This document shows, piece by piece, positions 34,883 through 45,993 of a stretch of 64,000 nucleotides of DNA. The notes beneath the pieces are model-generated. The model had not been told where the DNA came from, did no database searches, and saw nothing but the letters and a program-made list of their open reading frames with translations. Source of the DNA: Sphingomonas sp. PR090111-T3T-6A (GTDB lineage Bacteria; Pseudomonadota; Alphaproteobacteria; Sphingomonadales; Sphingomonadaceae); the NCBI RefSeq assembly GCF_000383095.1, contig NZ_AORL01000010.1:310001-374000 (forward strand), written 5' to 3'. The position numbers and the translations under genes are program-made. The stretch's first letter is position 1. Every line of letters begins with the position of its first letter.

Positions 34883-36421
34883 TTAGCGCAGCCTTGGTTC
34901 CGGTTCCATCCGCTTGGCGCGCCGGACGGGCACGCGCCCGCTGATCTCGGAGCCCGCATCGGGCGCGAAGCGCAGGTTCCACACCGTCGCCAGCGCGGAA
35001 ATCCCCGTCACGACAAGGAAGCCGACGGTGAAATCGCGAAGCTCCGGCTTCTCGGCATGATGCGCCAGCATCGACAGATGGAGCGAACTCGCCGCCACGC
35101 AGATGCCGAGCGACAGCATCAGTTGCTGGAAGGTGGAATAGAAGCTCGTTGCCACGCTCATCCGCTTCCGGTCGACCCCGTCATAGGCGATGGTGTTGTA
35201 GGCGGTGAACTGGAAGGAGAAGAAGAAACCGCAGATCGCCAGCGTCAGGAAGATCGCCGGCAGCGGCCAGCTCGGCCGGAAAGCGCCACAGATCGCATAG
35301 CCCAGCGTCCCGATCAGCCCGTTCACGACCAGCGTGTTGCGGAAGCCGAAGCGCTTGAGGATGCGCGGCGCCAGCCCCTTCATCGCGAGCGAGCCCATCG
35401 CCGTCGCCACCGTGATCGTGCCGCTCTGCGCGGCGGTGAGGCCGAAGCCGAGCTGCATCATCAGCGGCAGCAGGAAGGGCAGCGACCCCTGCGTGATGCG
35501 GGTGAGCGACCCGGCGATCACCGACAGGCGGAAATTCTCGTCCTTCAGGAGCGAGAGATCGAGGATCGGATCGGCACGGCGCCGCGCATGGCGGATGTAG
35601 AAGACGCCGGTGACGAGCCCGATCGCGATCAGCGTCGCGGCGATGCGGCCGGCCCCGGCGCGGCTGGTCATCTCGAAGCCGAACAGCAGGCAGCCGAGCG
35701 ACACGCCGCTCCACACGAAGCCCGCAGGATCGAAGGGCGCCACCGTCTCCTCGCGGATATTGGCGATGAAGCGCCAGACCAGCAGCACGCCGACGATGCC
35801 GACCGGCAGGTTCAGATAGAAGATCCAGCGCCAGTCCAGATAGGTGACGATGAAGCCGCCCAGCGGCGGGCCGACGATCGGCCCGATCAGCGCCGGCATG
35901 ATGAGCCACGACATCGCCGACACCATGTCCTGCTTGGCGACCGATCGCAGCAGCACGAGGCGGCCGACCGGGATCATCATCGCGCCGCCGATGCCCTGCA
36001 CGAACCGGGCGATGACCATCACCTCCAGCGTCGGCGCCTGCCCGCAGGCGAGCGAGCCGGCCATGAAGATCAGGATCGCCGCCCCGAACACGGTGCGCGC
36101 GCCGAAGCGGTCCGCCATGGTGCCCGAGGCGGGGATGAACAGCGCGAGCGCCAGCAGATAGGAAGTGAGCGCGATGCTCATCGCCGGCGCGCGCACGCCG
36201 AAATCATGGGCCATGGTGGGAAGCGCGGTGGCGAGCACCGTCGCGTCCAGATTCTCCATGAACAGCGCGCAGGCGATGATCAGCGCGATCAGGCGGTAAT
36301 TGGCGCCGGAATGGGCGGGGCCTTCGTCGTGCGTCTGGGTGATCGATCCGGCGGCGGGCACGATGCCGTCGCGCACCTCGGCGTTGACCGAGGCCATTCC
36401 GCGCCGCCGGGGTTTCAGCAT
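34883..36421 (-). CDS. DHA2-family MFS multidrug/export transporter (EmrB-like)
   Basis: This protein of about 512 residues has around 14 predicted transmembrane helices. It has the DHA motifs LDATVLATALPTMAHDFG in helix 1, GTMADRFGARTVFG (loop 2-3), GIGGAMMIPVGR, and the DHA2-typical LDWRWIFYLNLPVGIVG. The start is uncertain: the ATG at 36421 (MLKPRRRG) has GGAG ten bases upstream, and one at 36397 is also possible; the frame stays open to 36562. No EmrA adaptor is adjacent. Because it lies just before the FecI-FecR-receptor genes, export of a siderophore or a related compound is a possibility, but this is inference. Confidence 0.9.
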   Translation of the reverse strand: MLKPRRRGMASVNAEVRDGIVPAAGSITQTHDEGPAHSGANYRLIALIIACALFMENLDATVLATALPTMAHDFGVRAPAMSIALTSYLLALALFIPASGTMADRFGARTVFGAAILIFMAGSLACGQAPTLEVMVIARFVQGIGGAMMIPVGRLVLLRSVAKQDMVSAMSWLIMPALIGPIVGPPLGGFIVTYLDWRWIFYLNLPVGIVGVLLVWRFIANIREETVAPFDPAGFVWSGVSLGCLLFGFEMTSRAGAGRIAATLIAIGLVTGVFYIRHARRRADPILDLSLLKDENFRLSVIAGSLTRITQGSLPFLLPLMMQLGFGLTAAQSGTITVATAMGSLAMKGLAPRILKRFGFRNTLVVNGLIGTLGYAICGAFRPSWPLPAIFLTLAICGFFFSFQFTAYNTIAYDGVDRKRMSVATSFYSTFQQLMLSLGICVAASSLHLSMLAHHAEKPELRDFTVGFLVVTGISALATVWNLRFAPDAGSEISGRVPVRRAKRMEPEPRLR

Positions 36422-36714
36422 CGGCGAGGCTCCGGGATGATGACAGGAGAAGACGCGGACATGGTCGGGCTTTCCGTTCTGGGACGGGGCCTCTCCTTGT
36501 CGGAAGCCGCTCGTCTGGATGCGGGCGTTACCGGGACGGGGGCTACATAGGCGTCGCGTCACCCGATTGTAACCACCTTCCGCCGGAGAAAGTCCCTCTG
36601 TGCCCGAGGGTTGTTTCCGCTCTCGATTGTGGAGCGGAACGAGATTGCATGCTTGACATATTGCTGCATCTGAACGCCGTTACCGCCTCAGCGTGCAAGA
36701 ATAGCGGAACCATC

Positions 36715-38076
36715 ATGAGCCACGACGATCTGCCCCCTTCCGCCGACCCCTCGGCCGCGCGGCCCGAGCCGATGCGCTGGGCCGACGAGGAGCCGCGCCG
36801 GCTGGGCGGGCGGGGTAAAATGCTGAGCTGGATCGGTGGTCTGATCGGTCTCGCGCTGCTGATCGGGCTGGCCTGGTATCTGTCGCATTCCTCCTCGTCG
36901 GGGCAGGGCCCCGGCGCCGGCGCGGGCCGTCATCGCGGCGCTGGCGGTGGCGGGGGACGCTTCGGCGGAGGCCGGGGCGGCATGAACCAGCCGACGACGG
37001 TCGGCACCGCCAAGGCGACGCTGGCCGACCTGCCGATACAGGCCGAGGCGCTGGGCACGGTGACGCCGGCCGCGACCGTCACGGTGCGCCCGCAGGTGTC
37101 GGGCACGATCACCGAGATCCTGTTCCGCGAAGGCCAGATGGTCCGCAAGGGCGAGGCGCTCGCGATCATCGATCCGCGGCCCTATCGCGCGCAGCTCCTC
37201 CAGGCGCAGGGCGCGCTGATCCGGGACAAGGCGCAGCTCGAGAACGCCCGCGTCCAGCTCAAGCGCTACGACATCCTGATCCAGCAGGACTCGATCGCCC
37301 GGCAGGACCGCGACACGCAGGCGGCGCTCGTCCACCAGCTCGAAGGGACGATCGCGGTCGATCAGGGGCAGGTGCAGGCGGCCGAGATCAACCTCGGCTA
37401 TACGAAGATCGTCTCGCCGGTGGCGGGCCGCGTGGGCATCCGCGTGGTCGATGTCGGCAATTATATCGGCGCGGGCGACACCAATGGCGTGGCGGTCGTG
37501 ACGACGCTCCAGCCGATCGACGTCGAGTTCGCGATCCCGCAGCAGCAGGGGCCCGCGATCAACAAGCGCGAGGCTGAGGGCGCGGAGATTCCGGCGCTGG
37601 CGCTCGACAGCACGCGCACGCAGACCCTCGACACCGGCCGCTTCTCGACGCTCGACAACCGCGTCGATCCGACGACCGGCACGATCAAGGGCAAGGCGCG
37701 CTTCGCCAACAGCGGCAACCAACTCTATCCGAGCCAGTTCGTGAACGTCCGCCTCACCATCGACACGGTGAAGAACGCCGTGACGGTGCCGCCCTCGGCG
37801 GTGCGCTCCGGCCCGGACGGCAGCTTCGTGTGGCTGCTCAAGGCTGACCGCACCGTCACCGAGCGCAAGGTGAAGACGGGCGTCGTGGCCAACGACAAGG
37901 TGCAGATCACCGACGGCCTCGCGGTCGGCGACATCGCCATCACCGACGGCGGCGACCGTCTGACCGAGGGCGCCAAGGTCGCGCTGCCCGGCGATCAGCC
38001 CGCAGCGGGCGGCGCGCAGGGTCGTGGAAACGGTGCCGGCGGCCATCATCGCCGTCGCGGCGGAAACGGCGGCTGA
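36715..38076 (+). CDS. RND efflux periplasmic adaptor (MdtA-like)
   Basis: This 453-residue membrane fusion protein has one transmembrane helix (WIGGLIGLALLIGLAWYL at about residues 39-56), a Gly/Arg-rich linker (about residues 60-90), lipoyl halves (VRPQVSGTITEILFREGQ and IVSPVAGRVGIRVVDVGN), a coiled-coil hairpin between them and the barrel and membrane-proximal domains. The C-terminus is again Gly/His/Arg-rich (GNGAGGHHRRRGGNGG). It starts a four-gene operon with two permeases and a channel. The upstream ATG at 36649 is unlikely because the extra residues are not signal-like. Confidence 0.93.
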   Translation: MSHDDLPPSADPSAARPEPMRWADEEPRRLGGRGKMLSWIGGLIGLALLIGLAWYLSHSSSSGQGPGAGAGRHRGAGGGGGRFGGGRGGMNQPTTVGTAKATLADLPIQAEALGTVTPAATVTVRPQVSGTITEILFREGQMVRKGEALAIIDPRPYRAQLLQAQGALIRDKAQLENARVQLKRYDILIQQDSIARQDRDTQAALVHQLEGTIAVDQGQVQAAEINLGYTKIVSPVAGRVGIRVVDVGNYIGAGDTNGVAVVTTLQPIDVEFAIPQQQGPAINKREAEGAEIPALALDSTRTQTLDTGRFSTLDNRVDPTTGTIKGKARFANSGNQLYPSQFVNVRLTIDTVKNAVTVPPSAVRSGPDGSFVWLLKADRTVTERKVKTGVVANDKVQITDGLAVGDIAITDGGDRLTEGAKVALPGDQPAAGGAQGRGNGAGGHHRRRGGNGG

Positions 38077-38087
38077 CGATCTGAGCC

Positions 38088-41000
38088 ATGGGCCCTTCGC
38101 GTCTCTTCATCCTGCGGCCGGTCGCCACGGCCCTGTTCATGCTCGCCATCGTGCTGGCGGGTCTGGTCGGCTTCCACTTCCTGTCGCTGTCGGCGCTGCC
38201 CGAGGTGGATTATCCCACCATCCAGGTGACGACGCTCTATCCGGGCGGCAGCCCCGAGGTGATGAGCCAGACGGTGACGGCGCCGCTGGAGCGCCAGTTC
38301 GGCGAGATGCCGGGCCTGAGCCGCATGGCGTCGACCAGCTCGGCCGGCGCGTCGGTCATCACGCTCCAGTTCGGGCTGACCGAGGGCCTCGATGTGGCCG
38401 AGCAGGAGGTGCAGGCGGCGATCAACGCCTCCACCGCGCTGCTCCCGGCCGATCTCCCCGCGCCGCCGGTCTATGCGAAGATCAACCCGGCCGACGCGCC
38501 GATCATGACGATCGCGATCACGTCGGACACGATCCCGCTGACGCAGGTGCAGTCGATCGTCGACACGCGGCTCGCCCAGAAGATCAGCCAGATCACGGGC
38601 GTCGGTTTGGTCGGGCTGGCGGGCGGGCAGAAGCCGGCGATGCGCATCCGCGCCGACACGCAGGCGCTGTCGAGCTACGGCCTGTCGCTCGCCCAGCTCC
38701 GCACCGCGATCGACAATGCCAACGCGAACAGCGCCAAGGGCAGCTTCGACGGCGCGAACCGATCCTACCAGATCAACGCCAACGACCAGTTGGAGACGGT
38801 TCAGGATTATCAGGATCTGATCGTCGCCTATCAGAACAATGCGCCGGTCCGCCTCAAGGATGTGGCGCAAGTCGTTGAAGGCGCGGAGAATGCCCGCCTC
38901 GGCGCGCTCGCGGGCAAGACGCCCGCGATCATCCTCAACGTCCAGCGCCAGCCTGGCGCCAACGTCATCCAGACCACCGACGCCATCAAGGCCGAGCTTC
39001 CCGAGCTGCTGAAGAGCCTCCCCGCCGGCCTCCATGCCGAGGTGCTGGCCGATCGCACCACCGGCATCCGCGCCTCGGTGCATGATGTCGAGTTCGAGCT
39101 GGTGCTGGCGGTCGTGCTCGTGGTGCTGGTGATCTTCTTCTTCCTCCACTCGGCGCGCGCGACGCTGGTGGCGGGGCTGGCGGTGCCGATCTCGCTGATC
39201 GGCACGTTCGGCGTGATGTATCTGCTGAACTACAGCCTCGATAACCTGTCCCTCATGGCGCTCACCATCGCGACCGGCTTCGTCGTCGACGACGCGATCG
39301 TGATGATCGAGAATATCCAGCGCCACATCGAAGAGGGGATGAAGCCCTTCGAGGCGGCCCTGAAGGGCGCGGGCGAGATCGGCTTCACGATCATCTCGCT
39401 GACCGTCTCGCTGATCGCGGTGCTGATCCCGCTGCTGTTCATGGGCGACATCGTCGGCCGCCTGTTCCGCGAGTTCGCGGTGACGTTGGCCGTCACCATC
39501 CTGATCTCGGCGGTGGTGTCGCTGACGCTGACCCCGATGCTCTCGGCCCGCTGGCTCAAGGAGCCCAAGGACGAGCATCCCAGCCGTATCGCCCAGCGTT
39601 CGGCCGAGGCCTTCACCTGGGTCGAGAAGCATTACACGCGGGGCCTCGACTTCGTGCTGGAGCGCCGTTTCGCGACGCTGATGGTGGCGATCGCCACGCT
39701 AGTGCTGACGGCGATGCTCTATCTCGTCATCCCCAAGGGCCTCTTCCCGACGCAGGACACCGGCCAGCTTCAGGCGCGCATCATCGCCACCACCAGCGTA
39801 TCCTATGATCGCATGGCCCAGTTGCAGGGGCAGGCGGCGAACCTGATCCTTCAGGACAGGTCGGTCCAGTCGCTGTCGTCCTTCGTCGGCGTCGACGGCT
39901 CCAACAATGCCGCGCTCAATTCGGGCACGATGCTCATCAACCTCAAGGAAAGCCACGGCAGCCAGGAGCGCGTGATGCGCCGCCTGAAGCAGGCGGTGGA
40001 CCAGATTCCAGGGCTGACCCTCTATCTCCAGCCGACGCAGGATTTGACGATCGACGCGGAGAGCGGGCCGACCCAGTATCGCTTCTCGGTGCAGGGCTCG
40101 AACACGGCCGACGTGAACGCCGAGGCGAAGCGGATCGTGAAGGCGCTGCAATCCGTCTCCAAGGTCCGCAACGTCACCACCGATGCGGGCGCGGAGGGTG
40201 CGGCGGCCTTCATCAATATCGATCGCGACACCGCGGCGCGGCTCAACATCACTGCCTCGTCGGTGGACGACACGCTTTATTCCGCCTTCGGGCAACGCAT
40301 CGTCTCGACCATCTTCACTGAAACGACCCAGTATCGCGTGATCCTGGAGGCGGCACCCGGTCTGCTCTCCGATCCGCAGTCGCTGGGGCTGCTCCATCTG
40401 CCGGCGCAGGGCGGGGCGACGCCTCTCAACGCGGTGGCGACGATCACCGAAGGCAAGTCGCCGCTCCAGATTACCCATGTCGGCCAGTTCCCGGCGGCGA
40501 CCATCGGCTTCGACACCGCGCCCGGCGTCTCGCTCGGCACGGCGACGAGCGCGATTCAGGCGAAGGTGAAGGCGCTTCAGCTCAAGCCCGGCATCTCGAT
40601 CACCTTCCTCGGCGCGGCGGGGGCCTTCGCCTCGTCGCTGACCAACCAGCTCTGGCTGATCCTCGCGGCGGTGATCTGCGTCTATATCGTGCTGGGCGTG
40701 CTCTATGAGAGCTTCATCCATCCGGTGACGATCCTGTCCACGCTGCCGTCGGCGGCGGTGGGTGCGGTGCTGGCGCTGTGGGTGACGGGGCATGATCTCG
40801 ACATCATCGGGATCATCGGCATCGTGTTGCTGATCGGCATCGTGAAGAAGAACGCGATCATGATGATCGACTTCGCCATCGCCGCCGAGCGCGACGAGGG
40901 GCTCCCCCCGCGCGAGGCGATCCGGCAGGCGGCGATCCTGCGTTTCCGCCCGATCCTGATGACGACGCTCGCGGCGCTGTTCGCCGCGATCCCGCTGATG

Positions 41001-41198
41001 GTCGGCATGGGGCAGGGGGCGGAGCTGCGCCGTCCGCTCGGCATCGCGATCTTCGGCGGCCTGCTGGTGAGCCAGCTGCTGACCGTGTTCACGACGCCGA
41101 TCGTCTATCTCTATTTCGACAAGGCGCAGCAGCGGCTGGCCCGGCGCGGCTGGGGCGTGAAATCGTCGCCGGACATCGGGCCGGAAGCGACCCCATGA
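38088..41198 (+). CDS. RND efflux permease, first of an MdtBC-type pair
   Basis: This 1036-residue inner-membrane pump has 12 transmembrane helices and two large periplasmic domains. The proton-relay Asp pair is in [16 protein letters not shown] (TM4). Typical blocks are [13 protein letters not shown] at the start, [18 protein letters not shown], and [19 protein letters not shown] near the C-terminus, with length as expected for MdtB. It is 11 bases after the adaptor and its TGA overlaps the ATG of the second permease (ATGA), consistent with a fixed heteromeric trimer as in MdtBC. Confidence 0.96.
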   Translation: MGPSRLFILRPVATALFMLAIVLAGLVGFHFLSLSALPEVDYPTIQVTTLYPGGSPEVMSQTVTAPLERQFGEMPGLSRMASTSSAGASVITLQFGLTEGLDVAEQEVQAAINASTALLPADLPAPPVYAKINPADAPIMTIAITSDTIPLTQVQSIVDTRLAQKISQITGVGLVGLAGGQKPAMRIRADTQALSSYGLSLAQLRTAIDNANANSAKGSFDGANRSYQINANDQLETVQDYQDLIVAYQNNAPVRLKDVAQVVEGAENARLGALAGKTPAIILNVQRQPGANVIQTTDAIKAELPELLKSLPAGLHAEVLADRTTGIRASVHDVEFELVLAVVLVVLVIFFFLHSARATLVAGLAVPISLIGTFGVMYLLNYSLDNLSLMALTIATGFVVDDAIVMIENIQRHIEEGMKPFEAALKGAGEIGFTIISLTVSLIAVLIPLLFMGDIVGRLFREFAVTLAVTILISAVVSLTLTPMLSARWLKEPKDEHPSRIAQRSAEAFTWVEKHYTRGLDFVLERRFATLMVAIATLVLTAMLYLVIPKGLFPTQDTGQLQARIIATTSVSYDRMAQLQGQAANLILQDRSVQSLSSFVGVDGSNNAALNSGTMLINLKESHGSQERVMRRLKQAVDQIPGLTLYLQPTQDLTIDAESGPTQYRFSVQGSNTADVNAEAKRIVKALQSVSKVRNVTTDAGAEGAAAFINIDRDTAARLNITASSVDDTLYSAFGQRIVSTIFTETTQYRVILEAAPGLLSDPQSLGLLHLPAQGGATPLNAVATITEGKSPLQITHVGQFPAATIGFDTAPGVSLGTATSAIQAKVKALQLKPGISITFLGAAGAFASSLTNQLWLILAAVICVYIVLGVLYESFIHPVTILSTLPSAAVGAVLALWVTGHDLDIIGIIGIVLLIGIVKKNAIMMIDFAIAAERDEGLPPREAIRQAAILRFRPILMTTLAALFAAIPLMVGMGQGAELRRPLGIAIFGGLLVSQLLTVFTTPIVYLYFDKAQQRLARRGWGVKSSPDIGPEATP

Positions 41199-44100
41199 AC
41201 CTGTCGGCGCCCTTCATCCGGCGGCCGATCGGCACCATCCTGCTGACGATCGGCCTGGCGCTGGCCGGGATCGCGGGCTTCTTCTCGCTGCCGGTGGCGC
41301 CGCTGCCGCAGGTGGATTTCCCGACGATCAGCGTGTCGGCCAACCTGTCGGGCGCGAGCCCCGAGGTGATGGCGCAGAGCGTGGCGACCCCGCTCGAACG
41401 GCGGCTCTCGACCATCTCGGGCGTCACCGAGATGACCTCGCAAAGCTCGCTCGGCTCGACGCGGGTCACGCTCCAGTTCAACCTCGGCAAGAATATCGAC
41501 GGCGCCGCGCGCGAGGTGCAGGCAGCGATCAACGCCAGCCGCGTCGACCTGCCCGCGACGCTGCGGCAAAATCCGACTTATCGGAAGGTGAACCCGGCCA
41601 ACCAGCCGGTCGTCACGCTGGCGCTCACGTCCGATACGCGCACGCCGGGCGCGATCTACGATGCCGTCTCTAACATTGTGCAGCAGCACATGCTCCAGAT
41701 CGCGGGTGTCGGCGACGTCGAGGTGGGCGGCGGCTCGCTGCCGGCGGTGCGCGTGTCGGTGAACCCCTATCGGCTGAGCCAGTACGGCATCGCCATGGAG
41801 GACGTCCGCGCCGCGATCGAGGCCGCCAACGCCAACCGCCCCAAAGGCCTGCTGCAGGGCGCCGACGGGCGGAGCTGGCAGATCTACACCAACGCGGCCG
41901 GCCGCAAGGCGGTGGACTATCGTCCGCTCGTCGTGGCGTGGCGTGGCGACGCGGCGGTGCGGCTCGGCGATATCGCCGACGTGACAGACAGCGTCGCCGA
42001 CACCCGCACCATGGGCCTCTACAACGGCCAGCGCGCGATCATCGTCAACATCACCCAGCAGCCGGGCGCGAACCTGATCCAGATGGTCGACGCCATCCGC
42101 GCCGAGCTGCCCGCGCTCGAAGCGCAGCTTCCGGCGGACATCAAGGTGGCCGTCGCGGTCGATCGCACCAGCTCGATCCGCGCCTCCATCCGCGAGATCG
42201 AGATCACGGTGTGGATCGCGCTGATCCTCGTGGTGATCGTGGTGTTCGCCTTCCTGCGCGACCTGCGCTCGACGATGATCCCGGCGGTGGCGACGATCGT
42301 GTCGCTGCTCGGCACCTTCGGCGTGATGTATCTGCTCGGGTTCAGCCTCAACAACCTGTCGCTGATGGCGATCACGGTGGCGACGGGCTTCGTCGTCGAT
42401 GACGCGATCGTCGTGCTGGAGAACACGACGCGCCATCTGGAGCAGGGGATGAACCGCTTCGACGCGGCGCTGAAGGGCGCGTCGGAGGTGGGCTTCACCG
42501 TGCTGTCGATCTCGATCAGCCTCGTGGCGGTGTTCATCCCGCTGCTGTTCATGGGCGGCATCGTCGGCCGCCTGTTCCGCGAGTTCGCGGTGACGCTGTC
42601 GGTGGCGGTGATGATCTCGCTGGTGCTGTCGCTCACCATGACGCCGATGCTCTGCGCCTGGTTCCTGCGCTCGGGCGAGCCGGGCGAGGGGCGCCGCGAG
42701 GGCCGCGTCGGGCGTGTGCTGGAGCGTGGTTATCAGCGGATCGAGCGCGGCTATGCGGCGGCGCTCGACTGGGCGCTGGCGATGAAGCCGCTGGTGATCC
42801 TGCTGCTCGCCGCGGTGATCGGGCTTACCTTCTACCTCTATGTCGTGGTGCCCAAGGGCTTCTTCCCGCAACAGGAGAGCCCGCTCGTCATGGCGGGCGT
42901 GCGCGCCGACGAGAGCGTGTCCTTCCAGTCGATGCAGACCAAGCTCCAGCAGATCGTCGGCATCATCAAAAGCGATCGTGCGGTGCAGAGCGTCGTCGGC
43001 TTCACCGGCGGCAGCCGTGCCGGCGGCGCCTTCATCATGATCGCGCTCAAACCCCAGAGCCAGCGTCACGGCCTTGCCAGCACCGACGTGATCCAGCGGC
43101 TCCAGCGCAAGTTGCAGCCGGTGCAGGGCATCCGCCTGTTCCTCTCGCCCGTGCAGGACCTGCGCATAGGTGGGCGGCAGGGCAATTCGACCTATCAGTA
43201 CACGCTGATGGCCGACAGCAGCGCCGACCTTCGGAAATGGGCGCAGAAGCTGACCACGGCGATGCAGGACAGCCCGGTCCTCCAGAATGTCGACAGCGAT
43301 CTCGCCGAGAATGGCGTCGAGAGCTTCGTCACCATCGACAAGGACGCCGCCTCGCGCGTCGGCATCAGCCCACGCGACGTGGACAATGCGCTCTACGACG
43401 CCTTCGGCCAGCGCAACGTCGCGACCATCTACGAGGACATCAACCAGTACAGCGTGATCCTCGGCTGGGATCAGCGCGCCACCACCGGACCGCAGAACCT
43501 GCCCGACGTGCGCGTGCCCGCCGGTGCGGCCGCGGCGCCCAGCACGGGCGTCAACGCCACGACGGGCAGCGCAGGCGGGATCGGCAACAGCCTGTCGGCG
43601 GGCCTCTCGGCGCAGGGGACGGCCGTGGGGGCGAGCGCCACCTCGGCCCAGTCCGGCCAGACGGCGACCGCCTCGGTGCCCACCAACCCGGCGCTGCGCG
43701 ATCCTTCGACGGGTTCGGCGCTGAGTTCGAGCTTCCGCAACATGGTGCCGCTGCCGGCCATCTCGACCTTCGGGCAGGCGCCGACGGCCGCGAGCGTCAA
43801 CCATCAGGGCACCGAGGTGGCGGCCACCATCTCCTTCGATCTCGCTCCCGGCAAGGCGCTGTCGGATGCCGAAACCGCCATCGACGCCGCATCGGCCCAG
43901 ATCGCCTTGCCGAACAACGTCCACGGCACCTTCGCGGGCGCGGCGCTCACCTACAAGCAGCAGCAGGGATCGCAGCCGCTGCTGATCCTCGCCGCGCTGG
44001 TGACGATCTATATCGTGCTGGGGATGCTCTACGAGAATCTCGTGCACCCGATCACCGTGCTGTCGACGCTGCCGGCGGCGGGCGTGGGGGCGGTGCTGGC

Positions 44101-44512
44101 GCTGATGATGTTCGGGATGGATTTCTCGATCATCGCGCTGATCGGCGTGTTCCTGCTGCTCGGCATCGTGAAGAAGAATGCGATCCTCATCATCGACTTC
44201 GCGCTGGAGGCGCAGCGCTCGCGCGGGCTCACCGCCGAGCAGGCCGCCCGCGAGGCGTCGCTTTTGCGCTTCCGCCCGATCCTGATGACGACGCTGGCCG
44301 CCGCGCTCGGCGCGCTGCCTCTGGCGATCGGCTTCGGCGAGGGGGCGGAGCTGCGCCGCCCGCTCGGCGTCGCCATCGTCGGCGGTCTGGTCGCGAGCCA
44401 GATCCTCACCCTCATCACGACGCCCGTCGTCTATGTCTGCCTCGATCGCCTCGCCGAGCGCCGCCGCCAGCGGCGCGACCGGCGGCGACGCCTGCGTGAG
44501 CTGCCCGCATGA
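41195..44512 (+). CDS. RND efflux permease, second of an MdtBC-type pair, with a low-complexity insert
   Basis: This 1105-residue pump homologue has the TM4 motif [16 protein letters not shown] and the C-terminal [17 protein letters not shown], so it keeps proton-relay aspartates. It is about 70-80 residues longer than usual (MdtC is about 1025). The excess lies in the second periplasmic domain, roughly 43513-43738, as an Ala/Ser/Thr/Gly-rich stretch between LPDVRVPAG and [13 protein letters not shown], where family members have only a short loop in the docking/porter region. The flanking sequence stays in frame and conserved, so it is a real insertion and not a frameshift. Start and stop overlap both neighbours by ATGA. 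Confidence 0.95.
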   Translation: MNLSAPFIRRPIGTILLTIGLALAGIAGFFSLPVAPLPQVDFPTISVSANLSGASPEVMAQSVATPLERRLSTISGVTEMTSQSSLGSTRVTLQFNLGKNIDGAAREVQAAINASRVDLPATLRQNPTYRKVNPANQPVVTLALTSDTRTPGAIYDAVSNIVQQHMLQIAGVGDVEVGGGSLPAVRVSVNPYRLSQYGIAMEDVRAAIEAANANRPKGLLQGADGRSWQIYTNAAGRKAVDYRPLVVAWRGDAAVRLGDIADVTDSVADTRTMGLYNGQRAIIVNITQQPGANLIQMVDAIRAELPALEAQLPADIKVAVAVDRTSSIRASIREIEITVWIALILVVIVVFAFLRDLRSTMIPAVATIVSLLGTFGVMYLLGFSLNNLSLMAITVATGFVVDDAIVVLENTTRHLEQGMNRFDAALKGASEVGFTVLSISISLVAVFIPLLFMGGIVGRLFREFAVTLSVAVMISLVLSLTMTPMLCAWFLRSGEPGEGRREGRVGRVLERGYQRIERGYAAALDWALAMKPLVILLLAAVIGLTFYLYVVVPKGFFPQQESPLVMAGVRADESVSFQSMQTKLQQIVGIIKSDRAVQSVVGFTGGSRAGGAFIMIALKPQSQRHGLASTDVIQRLQRKLQPVQGIRLFLSPVQDLRIGGRQGNSTYQYTLMADSSADLRKWAQKLTTAMQDSPVLQNVDSDLAENGVESFVTIDKDAASRVGISPRDVDNALYDAFGQRNVATIYEDINQYSVILGWDQRATTGPQNLPDVRVPAGAAAAPSTGVNATTGSAGGIGNSLSAGLSAQGTAVGASATSAQSGQTATASVPTNPALRDPSTGSALSSSFRNMVPLPAISTFGQAPTAASVNHQGTEVAATISFDLAPGKALSDAETAIDAASAQIALPNNVHGTFAGAALTYKQQQGSQPLLILAALVTIYIVLGMLYENLVHPITVLSTLPAAGVGAVLALMMFGMDFSIIALIGVFLLLGIVKKNAILIIDFALEAQRSRGLTAEQAAREASLLRFRPILMTTLAAALGALPLAIGFGEGAELRRPLGVAIVGGLVASQILTLITTPVVYVCLDRLAERRRQRRDRRRRLRELPA

Positions 44513-45990
44513 TCCGTAAAGCCTTCTCCGTTGTCCTGATCGCCGCGCTCGCCGGCTGCTCCTTCGCGCCGCATTATGCGCGGCCTGTCGTGAAGCTGCC
44601 GGCCGACTGGAAGCCGGTCGAGGGCTGGCAGCCCGCAGCCCCCGCCGACGGGGCCCCGCGTGGCGACTGGTGGATCGGCTTCAACGACGCGACGCTGACC
44701 GATCTCGTCTCCCGTGCCGACGCGCACAACCAGACGCTGGCGCAGGCCGCCGCGACCTATCGCCAAGCGCGCGCCGCCACCCGCGAGGCGCGGGCGAGCC
44801 TGTTCCCGACCATCACCGCCAACGGCGCCGTGACCCACACCGTCTCGGGCGGCTCGCGCAGCATCGTGACGGGGGGCGTCAGCTCCTCGGGCGCGCGGGT
44901 ATCGAACAACTACACCGTGTCGCTCGGCGGAAGCTGGCAGCCGGACCTGTTCGGCAAGATCGGCAACACCGTCTCCAACGCGCACGCGACGGAGCAGGCA
45001 CGGCTGGCGGACCTCGCCTCGGCGCGGCTCGCGCTGCATGGCGAGCTGGCCACCGACTATCTCAGCCTGCGTGCCGCCGACGCCCAGATCGCGAGCCTGA
45101 CCGCGACGGTCGAGGCCTATCAGCGCTCGCTCCAGATCGCGACCAACCGCTACAATGCCGGCATCGCGCCGCATACCGACGTATTCCAGGGCCAGTCCCA
45201 GCTCGCCTCCGCCCAGTCCGACCTCGAAGGCGAGAAGCGCACCCGCGCCCAGTTTGAGGATGCGATCGCCGTGCTGGTCGGCGAGAACCCGGCGAGCTTC
45301 ACGCTCCCCACGCTGGCGGGCGCGTGGACGCCGGTGACGCCCGACGTGCCGGCGGTGCTGCCCTCGACGCTACTGGAGCGCCGCCCGGACGTCGCCTCGG
45401 CGGAGCGGCAGGTCGCCGCCGCCAATGCCGAGATCGGGGTGGAGAAGGCCGCTTTCTTCCCGACCCTCGGCCTGTCGGGCAATGGCGGGTTCAACAATGG
45501 CTCGCTGTCGGGGCTGTTCGCGTCGTCGGCGCTGCTGTGGTCGCTGGGCGCGCAGGTGAGCGAGACAATCCTCGATTTCGGCGCGCGCTCGGCCCGCGTG
45601 CAGCAGGCGCGCGCGGCCTATGAGGGCGCGGTCGCGAACTACCGGCAGGTGGCGCTCACCGCCTTCCAGGACGTGCAGGACAATCTGGTCGCCGAGCAGG
45701 TGCTGGCGCGGCAGGAGGTGTTGCTCCGCGCCGCGTCGGTGGCTGCCGACAAGAGCGAGGCCTCGATCCGCGACCAGTATCGTGCAGGCATCATCGTCTA
45801 CACCGACGTGGTAAGCGCGCAGGCGACGGCGCTTTCCGCCCGCCGCGCGCTGATTCAGGGGCAGCTTGACCGGCAGAACGCGGCGGTCGCGCTCATCCAG
45901 GCGCTGGGCGGCGGCTGGAACCAGGCGGACATCACCAACGGCGCGGAAGCCGCGCGGGCCGCCGCGATCCGCAAGTCCCAGCAGCCCTGA
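44509..45990 (+). CDS. NodT-family RND efflux outer-membrane lipoprotein
   Basis: This 493-residue TolC-fold channel subunit has a lipoprotein signal ([17 protein letters not shown], lipobox cysteine 17) and the NodT opening FAPHYARPVVKLPADW. Two outer-membrane-efflux domains follow (QTLAQAAATYRQARAATREA, GGSWQPDLFGKI, ATDYLSLRAADAQI; RRPDVASAERQVAAANAEIG). It is the last gene of the RND operon and should form the outer-membrane duct for the MdtABC-type pump. It is divergent in sequence from the signal-peptidase-I TolC-like protein at 22.3 kb, so the two efflux systems do not share a channel gene. Confidence 0.95.
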   Translation: MIRKAFSVVLIAALAGCSFAPHYARPVVKLPADWKPVEGWQPAAPADGAPRGDWWIGFNDATLTDLVSRADAHNQTLAQAAATYRQARAATREARASLFPTITANGAVTHTVSGGSRSIVTGGVSSSGARVSNNYTVSLGGSWQPDLFGKIGNTVSNAHATEQARLADLASARLALHGELATDYLSLRAADAQIASLTATVEAYQRSLQIATNRYNAGIAPHTDVFQGQSQLASAQSDLEGEKRTRAQFEDAIAVLVGENPASFTLPTLAGAWTPVTPDVPAVLPSTLLERRPDVASAERQVAAANAEIGVEKAAFFPTLGLSGNGGFNNGSLSGLFASSALLWSLGAQVSETILDFGARSARVQQARAAYEGAVANYRQVALTAFQDVQDNLVAEQVLARQEVLLRAASVAADKSEASIRDQYRAGIIVYTDVVSAQATALSARRALIQGQLDRQNAAVALIQALGGGWNQADITNGAEAARAAAIRKSQQP

Positions 45991-45993
45991 GGA

